From: Conchiformibius kuhniae DSM 17694
Lineage (GTDB): Bacteria > Pseudomonadota > Gammaproteobacteria > Burkholderiales > Neisseriaceae
Reading direction: 5' to 3'
Length of the DNA: 64,000 nt
Assembly (NCBI RefSeq): GCF_000428785.1
Contig: NZ_AUAP01000013.1
Coordinates: 6,963-70,962 of the forward strand
Positions within the stretch are counted from its first letter, which is position 1. Each line of letters opens with the position of its first letter. A program made the position numbers and the translations under genes. This document shows positions 52,599 through 60,356 of this stretch, piece by piece. The notes under the pieces are model-generated. The model ran no database searches. It was not told where the DNA came from and worked only from the letters and a program-made list of their open reading frames with translations.

Positions 52599-55301
52599 AT
52601 GTTTGCCAATATCGCCAAAAAAGTTTTCGGCAGCCGCAACGACCGCCTGCTCAAACAGTATCAAAAAAACGTAAACAAGATTAACGCATTAGAAGAAAAA
52701 ATGCGCGAACTGTCCGATGGGGGGCTGCAAGCGTGTACCGAACAGTTCAAACAGCGCCTGCAAGCAGGCGAAAGCCTTGACGCGCTGCTGCCCGAAGCCT
52801 TTGCCGTGTGTCGCGAAGCGGCGCGGCGGATTTTGGGCATGCGCCATTTTGACGTGCAACTGATTGGCGGCATGGTGCTGCACGACGGCAAAATCGCCGA
52901 AATGCGTACCGGCGAAGGCAAAACGCTGGTTGCCACCCTTGCCGTGTATTTGAACGCGCTGGCGGGCAAAGGCGTGCATGTGGTTACCGTAAACGACTAT
53001 CTGGCAGGGCGCGATGCCCAAACCCTTGCCCCGCTTTATAATTTTCTCGGCTTGAGTGTGGGCGTGATTGTCAGCAACCAAGAGCCGTTCCACCGCCAAG
53101 AAGCCTACAATGCCGACATCACCTACGGCACCAACAACGAATTCGGTTTCGACTACCTGCGCGACAATATGGTTACCGACCGTTATGACAAAGTGCAGCG
53201 CGAGCTGAATTTTGCCGTAGTCGATGAAGTGGACTCCATCTTGATTGACGAAGCGCGTACGCCCCTGATTATTTCCGGACAGGCGGAAGACAACGTCCAG
53301 CTTTACCAAATCATGAACCAAGTGCCGCCGCAATTGCAACGCCAAGAAAAAGAAGACGGTGAGGGCGATTACTGGGTGGATGAAAAAGCCCATCAGGTGA
53401 TTTTGAGCGAGCGCGGACACGAACACGCCGAGCAGATTTTAACGCGCATGGGCTTGTTGCAAGAGGGCGATTCGCTGTATTCCACTGCCAACATTATGCT
53501 GATGCATCATTTGATGGCGGCTTTGCGGGCGCATTCGCTGTTCCACCTCGACCAGCACTATGTGATTAAAGACGGCGAAATCGTGATTGTGGACGAACAC
53601 ACGGGGCGTTTGATGGACGGCCGCCGTTGGTCGGAAGGCCTGCATCAGGCGGTAGAGGCCAAAGAAGGCGTAGAAATCAAGCAGGAAAACCAAACGCTTG
53701 CGTCCATTACCTTCCAAAACTATTTCCGCCTGTACGACAAATTGGCGGGCATGACCGGCACGGCGGACACCGAAGCCTACGAATTCCAGTCCATCTACAA
53801 TCTGGAAACGGTGATTATCCCCACCAACCGCCCCGTGCAGCGCAAAGATTTCAACGACCAGATTTTCCGCACCGCCGAAGAAAAATACGAAGCGGTGGTG
53901 AAAGACATTGAAACCTGCCACAAACGCGGTCAGCCCGTATTGGTGGGTACGACCACGATTGAAAATTCGGAATTGGTGTCGCGCCTGTTGGACAAAGCAG
54001 GTTTGCCGCACAATGTTTTGAACGCCAAAGAACACCACCGCGAGGCTTTGATTGTGGCGCAGGCGGGCAAACCGGGCATGATTACCGTAGCCACCAATAT
54101 GGCGGGGCGCGGTACGGACATTGTTTTGGGCGGCAATGTGAAGCATCAGGCAGCCGCGATTATGGCAGACGAAGCCTTGTCTGATGAGGCCAAAAAACAG
54201 CAAATCCAAGATTTGGAAAACAGTTGGGAAGCCGACCACCAATTGGTGATGGACGTGGGCGGTTTGCACATTATCGGTACGGAACGCCACGAAAGCCGCC
54301 GTATCGACAACCAGTTGCGCGGACGTGCCGGACGGCAGGGCGACCCCGGTTCCAGCCGTTTTTATCTGTCGTTTGAAGATTCGCTGCTGCGCCTGTTTGC
54401 GGTGGACCGCATCGGCGGCATTTTGAACAAACTCGCGCCCGAGCGCGGCGTGCCGATTGAAGCGGGCATTCTCACCCGCCAAATCGAAAACGCCCAACGC
54501 AAAGTAGAAGGGCGCAACTTCGACATCCGCAAACAAGTCTTGGAATACGACGACGTTGCCAACGACCAGCGCAAAGTGATTTACCACCAGCGCAACGAAA
54601 TTTTGAACGGCAACAACATGGCGGAAATTGCCCGCGACATGCGCCACGAGGTGATTGGCGGCTTGGTGGACGTGCATATGCCGCCCGACAGCATGGAAGA
54701 ACAATGGGACATCGCCGCACTGGAAGCCCAGCTTGCGGGCGAATTCCGCATTCAGGCAGACGTGCGCGGCTGGCTCAAAGCCGACAACACACTGGAAAAC
54801 GAAGACGTGAAAGAACGCCTGTTGGCACAAATCGACCGCGAATATGCGGAAAAAGTGGATTTGGTCGGACAAGACGCATTCGGCGGCTTCGAGCGCAATG
54901 TGATTCTCAACGCCATCGACACCAACTGGCGCGAACATTTGGCGGCGATGGATTACCTGCGTCAGGGCATTCACCTGCGCGGCTATGCCCAGAAAAACCC
55001 CAAACAGGAATACAAGCGCGAAGCGTTTGAAATGTTCCGCAATTTGTGGCAAACCGTCCAACATCAGTCGAGCGCCTTGCTGGTGTCGGTGGAAATCCGC
55101 CAAGACGACGACGTGGAACAGGCGGCAGCAGACGTGTTGTCCGAACCCACCGAAGTGGAAACCAACCACCCGAACGCGGCAGAACAATCGCCCTACAGCC
55201 CCGAAGCGTTGGCGGCGGCGGGCAAAGTTGTCCACCGCAACGACCCCTGCCCCTGCGGAAGCGGCTTGAAATACAAGCAATGTCATGGCAAACTGACTTA
55301 A
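52599..55301 (+). CDS. secA: Preprotein translocase ATPase SecA
   Basis: Motor of the Sec pathway, 900 residues. Walker A EMRTGEGKTLVAT near 102-114, DEVDSILIDEARTPL near 208, GMTGTADTE, NMAGRGTDIVLGGNVK near 500, and the C-terminal zinc motif CPCGSGLKYKQCHG near 884. It has the longer C-terminal linker of proteobacterial SecA. The ATG at 52599 follows a GGAAT segment. It is 15 bases from the SDR gene, likely co-transcribed. Confidence 0.98.
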   Translation: MFANIAKKVFGSRNDRLLKQYQKNVNKINALEEKMRELSDGGLQACTEQFKQRLQAGESLDALLPEAFAVCREAARRILGMRHFDVQLIGGMVLHDGKIAEMRTGEGKTLVATLAVYLNALAGKGVHVVTVNDYLAGRDAQTLAPLYNFLGLSVGVIVSNQEPFHRQEAYNADITYGTNNEFGFDYLRDNMVTDRYDKVQRELNFAVVDEVDSILIDEARTPLIISGQAEDNVQLYQIMNQVPPQLQRQEKEDGEGDYWVDEKAHQVILSERGHEHAEQILTRMGLLQEGDSLYSTANIMLMHHLMAALRAHSLFHLDQHYVIKDGEIVIVDEHTGRLMDGRRWSEGLHQAVEAKEGVEIKQENQTLASITFQNYFRLYDKLAGMTGTADTEAYEFQSIYNLETVIIPTNRPVQRKDFNDQIFRTAEEKYEAVVKDIETCHKRGQPVLVGTTTIENSELVSRLLDKAGLPHNVLNAKEHHREALIVAQAGKPGMITVATNMAGRGTDIVLGGNVKHQAAAIMADEALSDEAKKQQIQDLENSWEADHQLVMDVGGLHIIGTERHESRRIDNQLRGRAGRQGDPGSSRFYLSFEDSLLRLFAVDRIGGILNKLAPERGVPIEAGILTRQIENAQRKVEGRNFDIRKQVLEYDDVANDQRKVIYHQRNEILNGNNMAEIARDMRHEVIGGLVDVHMPPDSMEEQWDIAALEAQLAGEFRIQADVRGWLKADNTLENEDVKERLLAQIDREYAEKVDLVGQDAFGGFERNVILNAIDTNWREHLAAMDYLRQGIHLRGYAQKNPKQEYKREAFEMFRNLWQTVQHQSSALLVSVEIRQDDDVEQAAADVLSEPTEVETNHPNAAEQSPYSPEALAAAGKVVHRNDPCPCGSGLKYKQCHGKLT

Positions 55302-55316
55302 ACGGCAGACAACACA

Positions 55317-56162
55317 ATGACACAAAAAGTAATTTTAATTACCGGCACATCAAGCGGCATCGGTTACGACACCGCCCTGCTGATGCGCGGGCTGGGGTGG
55401 CGCGTGTTTGCGTCCGTGCGCCGCGACAGCGACCGCCAACGTTTGCAGGCAGAAGGCTTTGATGTGCTGCTGCTGGATTTGGACGATGAAAACAGCGTCC
55501 GCACCGCCTTTGCCGAACTGTTGCGGCAAACGGACGGGCGTTTGGACGGCGTGTTTTGCAATGCCGGTTTCGGACAATTGGGCGCGGTGGAAGACGTATC
55601 GCGTGATGCCTTGCGGGCGCAGTTTGAAACCAATGTGTTTGGCACGTGGCAGTGCATTGCCGAAGCCATGCGCGTGTTCCGCAAACAAGGCTATGGGCGG
55701 CTGCTGGTAAACAGCAGCATTCTCGGCTTTGCCGCGCTGCCGATGCGCGGTGCGTACAACAGCAGCAAATTTGCGCTGGAAGGCTTGTGCGACACCCTGC
55801 GCCACGAAATCTACGGCACGGACATTCATGTCAGCTTGGTCGAGCCGGGCGCCATTACCAGCCGTTTCGGTGAGCATGCGTTGGCAAAGTTCAAGCAAAA
55901 CATCGACATCGACAACAGCGTTCACCGCGAAGCCTATCAAAACCATTTGTTGCGTTTGTCGGGGCAAACCAAGCCGATGCCGTTTACCCTTTCGGCTGCC
56001 GACTGCGCCGCCGTGTGCGTCCGCGCCTTTACCGATGCCGCGCCCAAGGCGCGTTACCGTGTAACCGTGCCGACCAAAGTATTTTGGTGGCTGAAGAAAA
56101 TCTTGCCCACCGCCGCGCTCGATGCGCTGAAGCGGCGGACATTTGTCGCCGAACGGCGGTGA
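55317..56162 (+). CDS. Short-chain dehydrogenase/reductase
   Basis: Classical SDR of 281 residues. NAD(P)-binding TGTSSGIGYD (residues 9-18), NAG in CNAGFGQLG near 82, catalytic Ser in NSSILGF, and YNSSKFALEG near 146 with the Tyr-x-x-x-Lys pair. The extended C terminus with a WWLKK segment suggests membrane association or a lipid substrate. Cofactor preference (an Arg-Arg after strand 2, VRRDSD) points to NADPH. Substrate unknown. Confidence 0.88.
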   Translation: MTQKVILITGTSSGIGYDTALLMRGLGWRVFASVRRDSDRQRLQAEGFDVLLLDLDDENSVRTAFAELLRQTDGRLDGVFCNAGFGQLGAVEDVSRDALRAQFETNVFGTWQCIAEAMRVFRKQGYGRLLVNSSILGFAALPMRGAYNSSKFALEGLCDTLRHEIYGTDIHVSLVEPGAITSRFGEHALAKFKQNIDIDNSVHREAYQNHLLRLSGQTKPMPFTLSAADCAAVCVRAFTDAAPKARYRVTVPTKVFWWLKKILPTAALDALKRRTFVAERR

Positions 56163-56219
56163 GGGTGCTGCCCGTTATCAACAACAATACCCGCATGCCG
56201 GTGCGTGCGGGTATTTTTA

Positions 56220-56307
56220 TGCCAACCACCGCCGTGCCCGTGCGGGAATGACGGTGTTTTTCTACTGTGCTGATTTTCAGTAGAAAAATTTAAATGATGA
56301 CACGCCC
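56220..56307. repeat. Right half of a mosaic element
   Basis: CCCGTGCGGGAATGACGG (dRS3 half), CTGATTTTCAGTAG, and right end AAATTTAAATGATGACACGCCC. The left end is missing. It abuts the stop of the lipoprotein gene. Confidence 0.75.
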
Positions 56308-57101
56308 TAGTGGGAAGCGTGCGGTTGGGGTGCGGGCGCGGCGGTTTGCGCTTGTGCGGGCGCGGCTTGCTGCGGTACGGCAGCAGGCTCGGGCGCGACA
56401 GACGGCGCGGCAACCGGTGCAGGCGGTTGGGCGTGCGGTGCTGCCGTTTGGGGCGCGGCGTGTTGCTGCGGCACTGCTGCGGGTGCGGCGGGGGTGGCTG
56501 CGGCTGCTGCTTGTTGTGCCTGACGGACGGCGGCTTCCGCTTGTGCTTTGGCGGCGGCGAGGTCTGCTGCGGCTTTGGCGGCTTGCGCTTCGGGCATCAA
56601 CGAGGAGTGATGGCTGGTAATCAGCCAGTTTTTACCGTCCCACTGATAGGTGTAGCTGTAACGCCCCACCGCTTTGTTGCCGGTTTTGGCAAACGTAAAG
56701 CTGTACACGCCCGCATCGAGTGCGGTATTACAGCCGATTTGAATGTGGCGTTCGTGAATTTCGCCGACAGGCGCGTTTTCCAAAAAGTGGACGAAGTAGT
56801 CTTCTTTTTCGGCAGGGCTGTAGCGCACTTTGTCGGACAAGGTGGGCAGCAGCACCGAGTCTTTGGCATAGTTTGCCACCACATTGGCGGGCTTGCCGCT
56901 TTGCAAGGACGTGTTCCAACGGTCGAACAGGGCGGCGATTTCGTCATCGGTAACGCTGCGGCAGCTTCCGGCATCGGCGGCGGCGGTTTTCACCGCTTTT
57001 TTGGCGGGTTTTTCCGCGTGTTCGGCTTTGTGTTTGTCCGCGCCGCCGCAAGCGGCAAGTGCCAGTGCCAACAAGATGGACGCACCTGTTTGAATCTTCA
57101 T
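56307..57101 (-). CDS. SnoaL/CaMKII-association-like lipoprotein
   Basis: A 264-residue lipoprotein (ILLALALAAC, Cys19). Residues about 48-170 form a cystatin-like SnoaL/DUF4440 domain: VTDDEIAALFDRWNTSLQSG, YAKDSVLLPTLSDKVRYSP and WLITSHHSSLMPE. From residue 175 the tail is Ala/Gln/Pro-rich and low in complexity. A hairpin GGCGCATCA/TGATGCGCC (57119-57142) lies just before its TCAGGAG ribosome-binding site. The stop TAG is completed by the mosaic repeat. A periplasmic wall-binding role is only a guess. Confidence 0.8.
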   Translation of the reverse strand: MKIQTGASILLALALAACGGADKHKAEHAEKPAKKAVKTAAADAGSCRSVTDDEIAALFDRWNTSLQSGKPANVVANYAKDSVLLPTLSDKVRYSPAEKEDYFVHFLENAPVGEIHERHIQIGCNTALDAGVYSFTFAKTGNKAVGRYSYTYQWDGKNWLITSHHSSLMPEAQAAKAAADLAAAKAQAEAAVRQAQQAAAAATPAAPAAVPQQHAAPQTAAPHAQPPAPVAAPSVAPEPAAVPQQAAPAQAQTAAPAPQPHASH

Positions 57102-57118
57102 GGTATCTGCTCCTGAAA

Positions 57119-57142
57119 GGCGCATCATTCCGGTGATGCGCC
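57119..57142 (-). promoter_or_regulatory. Hairpin in the leader of the lipoprotein gene
   Basis: Perfect 9-base inverted repeat GGCGCATCA/TGATGCGCC with a 6-base loop, ending 18 bases before the ATG. It may influence translation. Confidence 0.4.
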
Positions 57143-57293
57143 GTAATGTGAAAAAAGGGGAGTGAAACGGACAAAGGCGTGCCGCAGGGGTGCTGCGGTA
57201 CGGCTTGCCCATTGGAGTAGATATGTTAAAAGTATTCCGTGTTTTTGACAAGTTTTGTAAGGAAATTGTGAAAAAAAGCGGCCGTGCCGCGTT

Positions 57294-57408
57294 GGGCGCA
57301 TCATCAATTGACTGAAAAACACCACCGTCATGCCCGCGCAAACGGGAATGACGGTGGTTTTTGTATTGAGCTGATTTTCAATATAAAAATTCAAATAATG
57401 ACACGCGC
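57294..57408. repeat. Short mosaic element
   Basis: TGGGCGCATCATCAATTGACTG left end, CACCGTCATGCCCGCGCAAACGGG one dRS3-like hairpin, CTGATTTTCAATATAAAAAT, right end AATAATGACACGCGC. Only one core hairpin remains. It abuts the pirin stop. Confidence 0.78.
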
Positions 57409-58274
57409 TAGGCGGTTGTGGCGGCAACGGTGCCGAAACGCCCTTGGCGGAAATCATCGATGGCGGTGCGAATTTCGTCTTGGGTGTTCATCACAAACGG
57501 CCCGTAGGCGGCAAGGGGTTCGTCAATCGGCACGCCCGACAGCAGCAATAATTTCGCGCCGTCCGCGCCCGCTTGCAAGGCGATGCGTTCGCCGTCGCGG
57601 GCAAAATGCACCCATTCGCCCGCCGTCAGGCATTCCGTGCCGTTTACCCGCGTTTCGCCGTGCAGGGACACCACCATCAGGTTGTGCGCGGCGGGGACGG
57701 TTAATTCGCACGCACCGTTGCCGTTCAGGGCGATGTCCCACACATTCATTTCGGTAAACGTGTGTGCCGCGCCGTTGTCGCCCGCAATCACGCGCACGCT
57801 GCCCGCATTGTCGGGCAGTGCCAGCACGGGAATGTCTGCTTGGGCGAGGTGTTGGTAGTGCGGTGCGGTCAGTTTGTCGCGGGCAGGGAGATTGACCCAC
57901 AGTTGCACCATTTCCAGCGTGCCGCCGTGTTCGCGCAAACGCCCGCCGTGAAATTCCTGATGGACAATGCCCCTGCCCGCCGTCATCCACTGCACATCGC
58001 CCGCACCGATGACCCCGCCGCCGCCCGCCGAATCGCGGTGCGCCACTTCGCCCTGATAGGCGATGGTAACGGTTTCAAAGCCTTTGTGCGGGTGTGCGCC
58101 CACGCCGCGTTCGGTGCCGTCTGCGTCAAACACCTGCGGCGCGGCATAATCCAACAGCAAAAACGGGTCGGTGCGGTAGGGACGGTCGGCGTGCGAAAAC
58201 AGGCTGTGTACCCGAAAACCGTTGCCCACCCAATGGGGCGGCGGACACCGACCGATATAATCTACGGAGCGCAT
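57408..58274 (-). CDS. Pirin-family protein
   Basis: A 288-residue bicupin of the pirin family. The N-terminal cupin carries the iron ligands in GAHPHKGFETVTIAYQGEVA (His-x-His near 61-63) and the downstream HQEFH segment; the C-terminal half has PYGPFVMNT-type AYGPFVMNTQDEI. Members include quercetinase-active YhhW and transcription-linked pirins; the physiological role is unresolved. The stop TAG spans the mosaic repeat junction. Confidence 0.9.
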   Translation of the reverse strand: MRSVDYIGRCPPPHWVGNGFRVHSLFSHADRPYRTDPFLLLDYAAPQVFDADGTERGVGAHPHKGFETVTIAYQGEVAHRDSAGGGGVIGAGDVQWMTAGRGIVHQEFHGGRLREHGGTLEMVQLWVNLPARDKLTAPHYQHLAQADIPVLALPDNAGSVRVIAGDNGAAHTFTEMNVWDIALNGNGACELTVPAAHNLMVVSLHGETRVNGTECLTAGEWVHFARDGERIALQAGADGAKLLLLSGVPIDEPLAAYGPFVMNTQDEIRTAIDDFRQGRFGTVAATTA

Positions 58275-58362
58275 TTGAAACTTCCTTTCCTGAAATGGCG
58301 ACAGGCAGGAAAATGGCGGCGCAACCGCAAAAATGCAAGCGGGGGCGCGTTTTGCGCGGCGT

Positions 58363-58704
58363 TCAGGCTTTTTTCACAAATTCCGATTTCAAATTCATGC
58401 CCGTGCCGTTGATTTTGCAGGAAATATTGTGGTCGCCGTCTTGCAGGCGGATGTTTTTCACCTTCGTGCCCTGCTTGATGACGGCAGAGCTGCCCTTGAT
58501 TTTCAAATCCTTCACCAACACCACCGCATCACCGTCCTGCAAGGGCGTGCCGTGTGCATCGCACACAGAGGGTGCGGCGGCGGATTCGGCAGCACCGTCC
58601 TGCGGCTGCCACTCATGGGCGCATTCGGGGCAAACCCATTGCGTGCCGTCATGATAACTCAATGCAGACGCGCATTGCGGACAGGGCGGATAAGACATCG
58701 ACAT
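58363..58704 (-). CDS. PhnA/YjdM-family zinc-ribbon protein
   Basis: A 113-residue protein with an N-terminal zinc ribbon (CPQCASAL...CPECAHEW: two CxxC pairs) and a C-terminal SH3-like half (LQDGDAVVLVKDLKIKG, then KQGTKVKNIRLQDGDHNISC). This is the PhnA family, historically tied to phosphonate operons but widespread; its true role is unclear. It is 11 bases from the 152-residue gene upstream on the same strand and likely co-transcribed. Confidence 0.9.
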   Translation of the reverse strand: MSMSYPPCPQCASALSYHDGTQWVCPECAHEWQPQDGAAESAAAPSVCDAHGTPLQDGDAVVLVKDLKIKGSSAVIKQGTKVKNIRLQDGDHNISCKINGTGMNLKSEFVKKA

Positions 58705-58715
58705 GGCAGATTCCT

Positions 58716-59174
58716 TTATAAACTTTCAAAATAGCCCCAATCCGTTTCGGCAAATTCGGGCTTCAAATACATATGCACCTGCGCCGCGCCCGCCTTCAAC
58801 GCCACATCGCGCAAAGTATTGAGCTCGGCATCGGTGATGTCGTTGAGAAAACGGGTTTGCGGACGGATAATCAAAATCGGCGCGGTGGGCGAAAAACGGC
58901 TTTGCTGCAAAACATTACGCAACACCTCCGTAGCGGCGCGGCTGTTGGTAACGGGCGTGCGCGGGTGGGCGAAAGGCAAATGGTTGCGCCCGTTGTTGCG
59001 CTGCTCGTCGTCCCAATCGCTGCGCCCGTTCGACTGCGGCGGCAGCACCGCACTGCCGATAAAACGCTCGCGGGTTTTCACCTTGACCAGCTCGATACGG
59101 TCATCGCACAACGCCGCCAAAATCACCGAAGATAAGCGGTATTTGTGCAGATTTTGCAAATGGTTGCGTGCCAT
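58716..59174 (-). CDS. Unknown 152-residue protein
   Basis: A soluble, moderately basic protein: MARNHLQNLHKYRLSSVILA, a VKVKTRERFIGSAVLPPQS segment, then TAPILIIRPQTRF and ITDAELNTLRDVALKAGAAQ. The last two segments faintly recall the part of MreB/actin-like proteins where a strand is followed by an ERRA...GAREV helix, but the protein is too short for an actin fold and lacks a phosphate-binding loop. Family not recognised. It lies between the kinase and PhnA genes, 22 bases from the kinase. Confidence 0.7.
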   Translation of the reverse strand: MARNHLQNLHKYRLSSVILAALCDDRIELVKVKTRERFIGSAVLPPQSNGRSDWDDEQRNNGRNHLPFAHPRTPVTNSRAATEVLRNVLQQSRFSPTAPILIIRPQTRFLNDITDAELNTLRDVALKAGAAQVHMYLKPEFAETDWGYFESL

Positions 59175-59196
59175 AACCCGTCCTTGTCCGTTGTGC

Positions 59197-60294
59197 TTAA
59201 AACGTATAACCCGTTTGCACGTCGTCATCGCCCGCCAGCGACACCAGCACATCGTACAAGGGGCGCAATTCCCCGTAACGGCGGGTGGTGCGGCGCAGAT
59301 AATTCAGAAAACGGGGGATTTCCGGATAATATTTGTCTTTGTGGTCGCGGTGGCGCAGGCGCGTGAAAATGCCTGCCACCTTCAAATGACGCTGCACGCC
59401 CGTAAACTCAAACCAACGGTAAAATTCGTCAAACGTGGCGGGAACGGGCAGGGCGGCGGCGCGCGCCTTTTCCCAATAGCGGATGGCAATGTCCAGCACC
59501 AATGCTTCTTCCCACTCGATAAAGGCATCGCGCAGCAGCGACACCAAATCGTAGGCAATCGGGCCGTAGAGCGCGTCTTGAAAGTCCAGTACCCCGATGC
59601 GTTCGGGGGTGAGCATCAGGTTGCGGACGATAAAGTCGCGGTGTACGAACACTTTGGGCTGGTTTTCAATCACGGGCAACAGGGCGTTGAGTCCTTGCTG
59701 CCACAATTCTGCTTGGCGGGTGTTGAACACGGGGCGGGCGGCTTCGCCGAGTTGTGCTTGGTCTTGGCAAAGCGGGTCGTGTTTGCGTACGACTTGTTCG
59801 GGGTTTCTGCCCAGCACTTCGATGGCGACAAACCAGTCGGGGAACAGATTGATTTCGCGCAGCAGTTCGCTGCGTCCGTATTCGGGCAGCACGTCGGGAC
59901 GGCTGGTTTTTTGCAGCAAAACCAGTTCGTCTGCGGCTTGCAGCAGCAGTTGCCGTTGTGCTTCGGGGGTGTGGTGCGTGCCTTGCGGGTCTTGCATGGC
60001 TTTGAGCAGTTGGGTGTCGCCCAAGTCGCTCAAGGTCATGAAGCCCTGTGTTTTGTCGCAGTCGAAAATCTGCGGGACGTTCAGGGCGGGGGCAAACAGG
60101 TTGCGTACGTTGATGTAGGCGTCGAGGTTGATTTTTTCAGGGTCGGCGTCCATGCAGACCAATGTGGCACCATCGGCAAAGTCGGCGCGGAAGTAGCGGC
60201 GGAAGTCGGCATCTTGTGCGAGGTGCTTGAGGGTAAAGGGGCGGTCGGGGTGCTGCGCTGCCAGCCATTTTTTTAATGCTTCTTTTCGTTCCAT
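59197..60294 (-). CDS. amgK: AmgK-like sugar kinase (aminoglycoside phosphotransferase fold)
   Basis: A 365-residue kinase of the aminoglycoside phosphotransferase fold. Catalytic loop VFVHRDFIVRNLML (near 216-229) and metal motif GVLDFQDALYGPIAYD near 234-249 are clear, and ADFRRYFR near 28 fits AmgK. AmgK phosphorylates N-acetylmuramate for a MurU-dependent recycling route and is typically encoded beside lptD, as here (divergent, 62 bases). murU is not in the window, so the recycling role is inferred from similarity and position. Confidence 0.8.
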   Translation of the reverse strand: MERKEALKKWLAAQHPDRPFTLKHLAQDADFRRYFRADFADGATLVCMDADPEKINLDAYINVRNLFAPALNVPQIFDCDKTQGFMTLSDLGDTQLLKAMQDPQGTHHTPEAQRQLLLQAADELVLLQKTSRPDVLPEYGRSELLREINLFPDWFVAIEVLGRNPEQVVRKHDPLCQDQAQLGEAARPVFNTRQAELWQQGLNALLPVIENQPKVFVHRDFIVRNLMLTPERIGVLDFQDALYGPIAYDLVSLLRDAFIEWEEALVLDIAIRYWEKARAAALPVPATFDEFYRWFEFTGVQRHLKVAGIFTRLRHRDHKDKYYPEIPRFLNYLRRTTRRYGELRPLYDVLVSLAGDDDVQTGYTF

Positions 60295-60356
60295 AGCAAT
60301 ATTTTCGGTTAAAATAAATGTCATTGTAATGCAAATCTACGGCAGGGTCGCTTATT

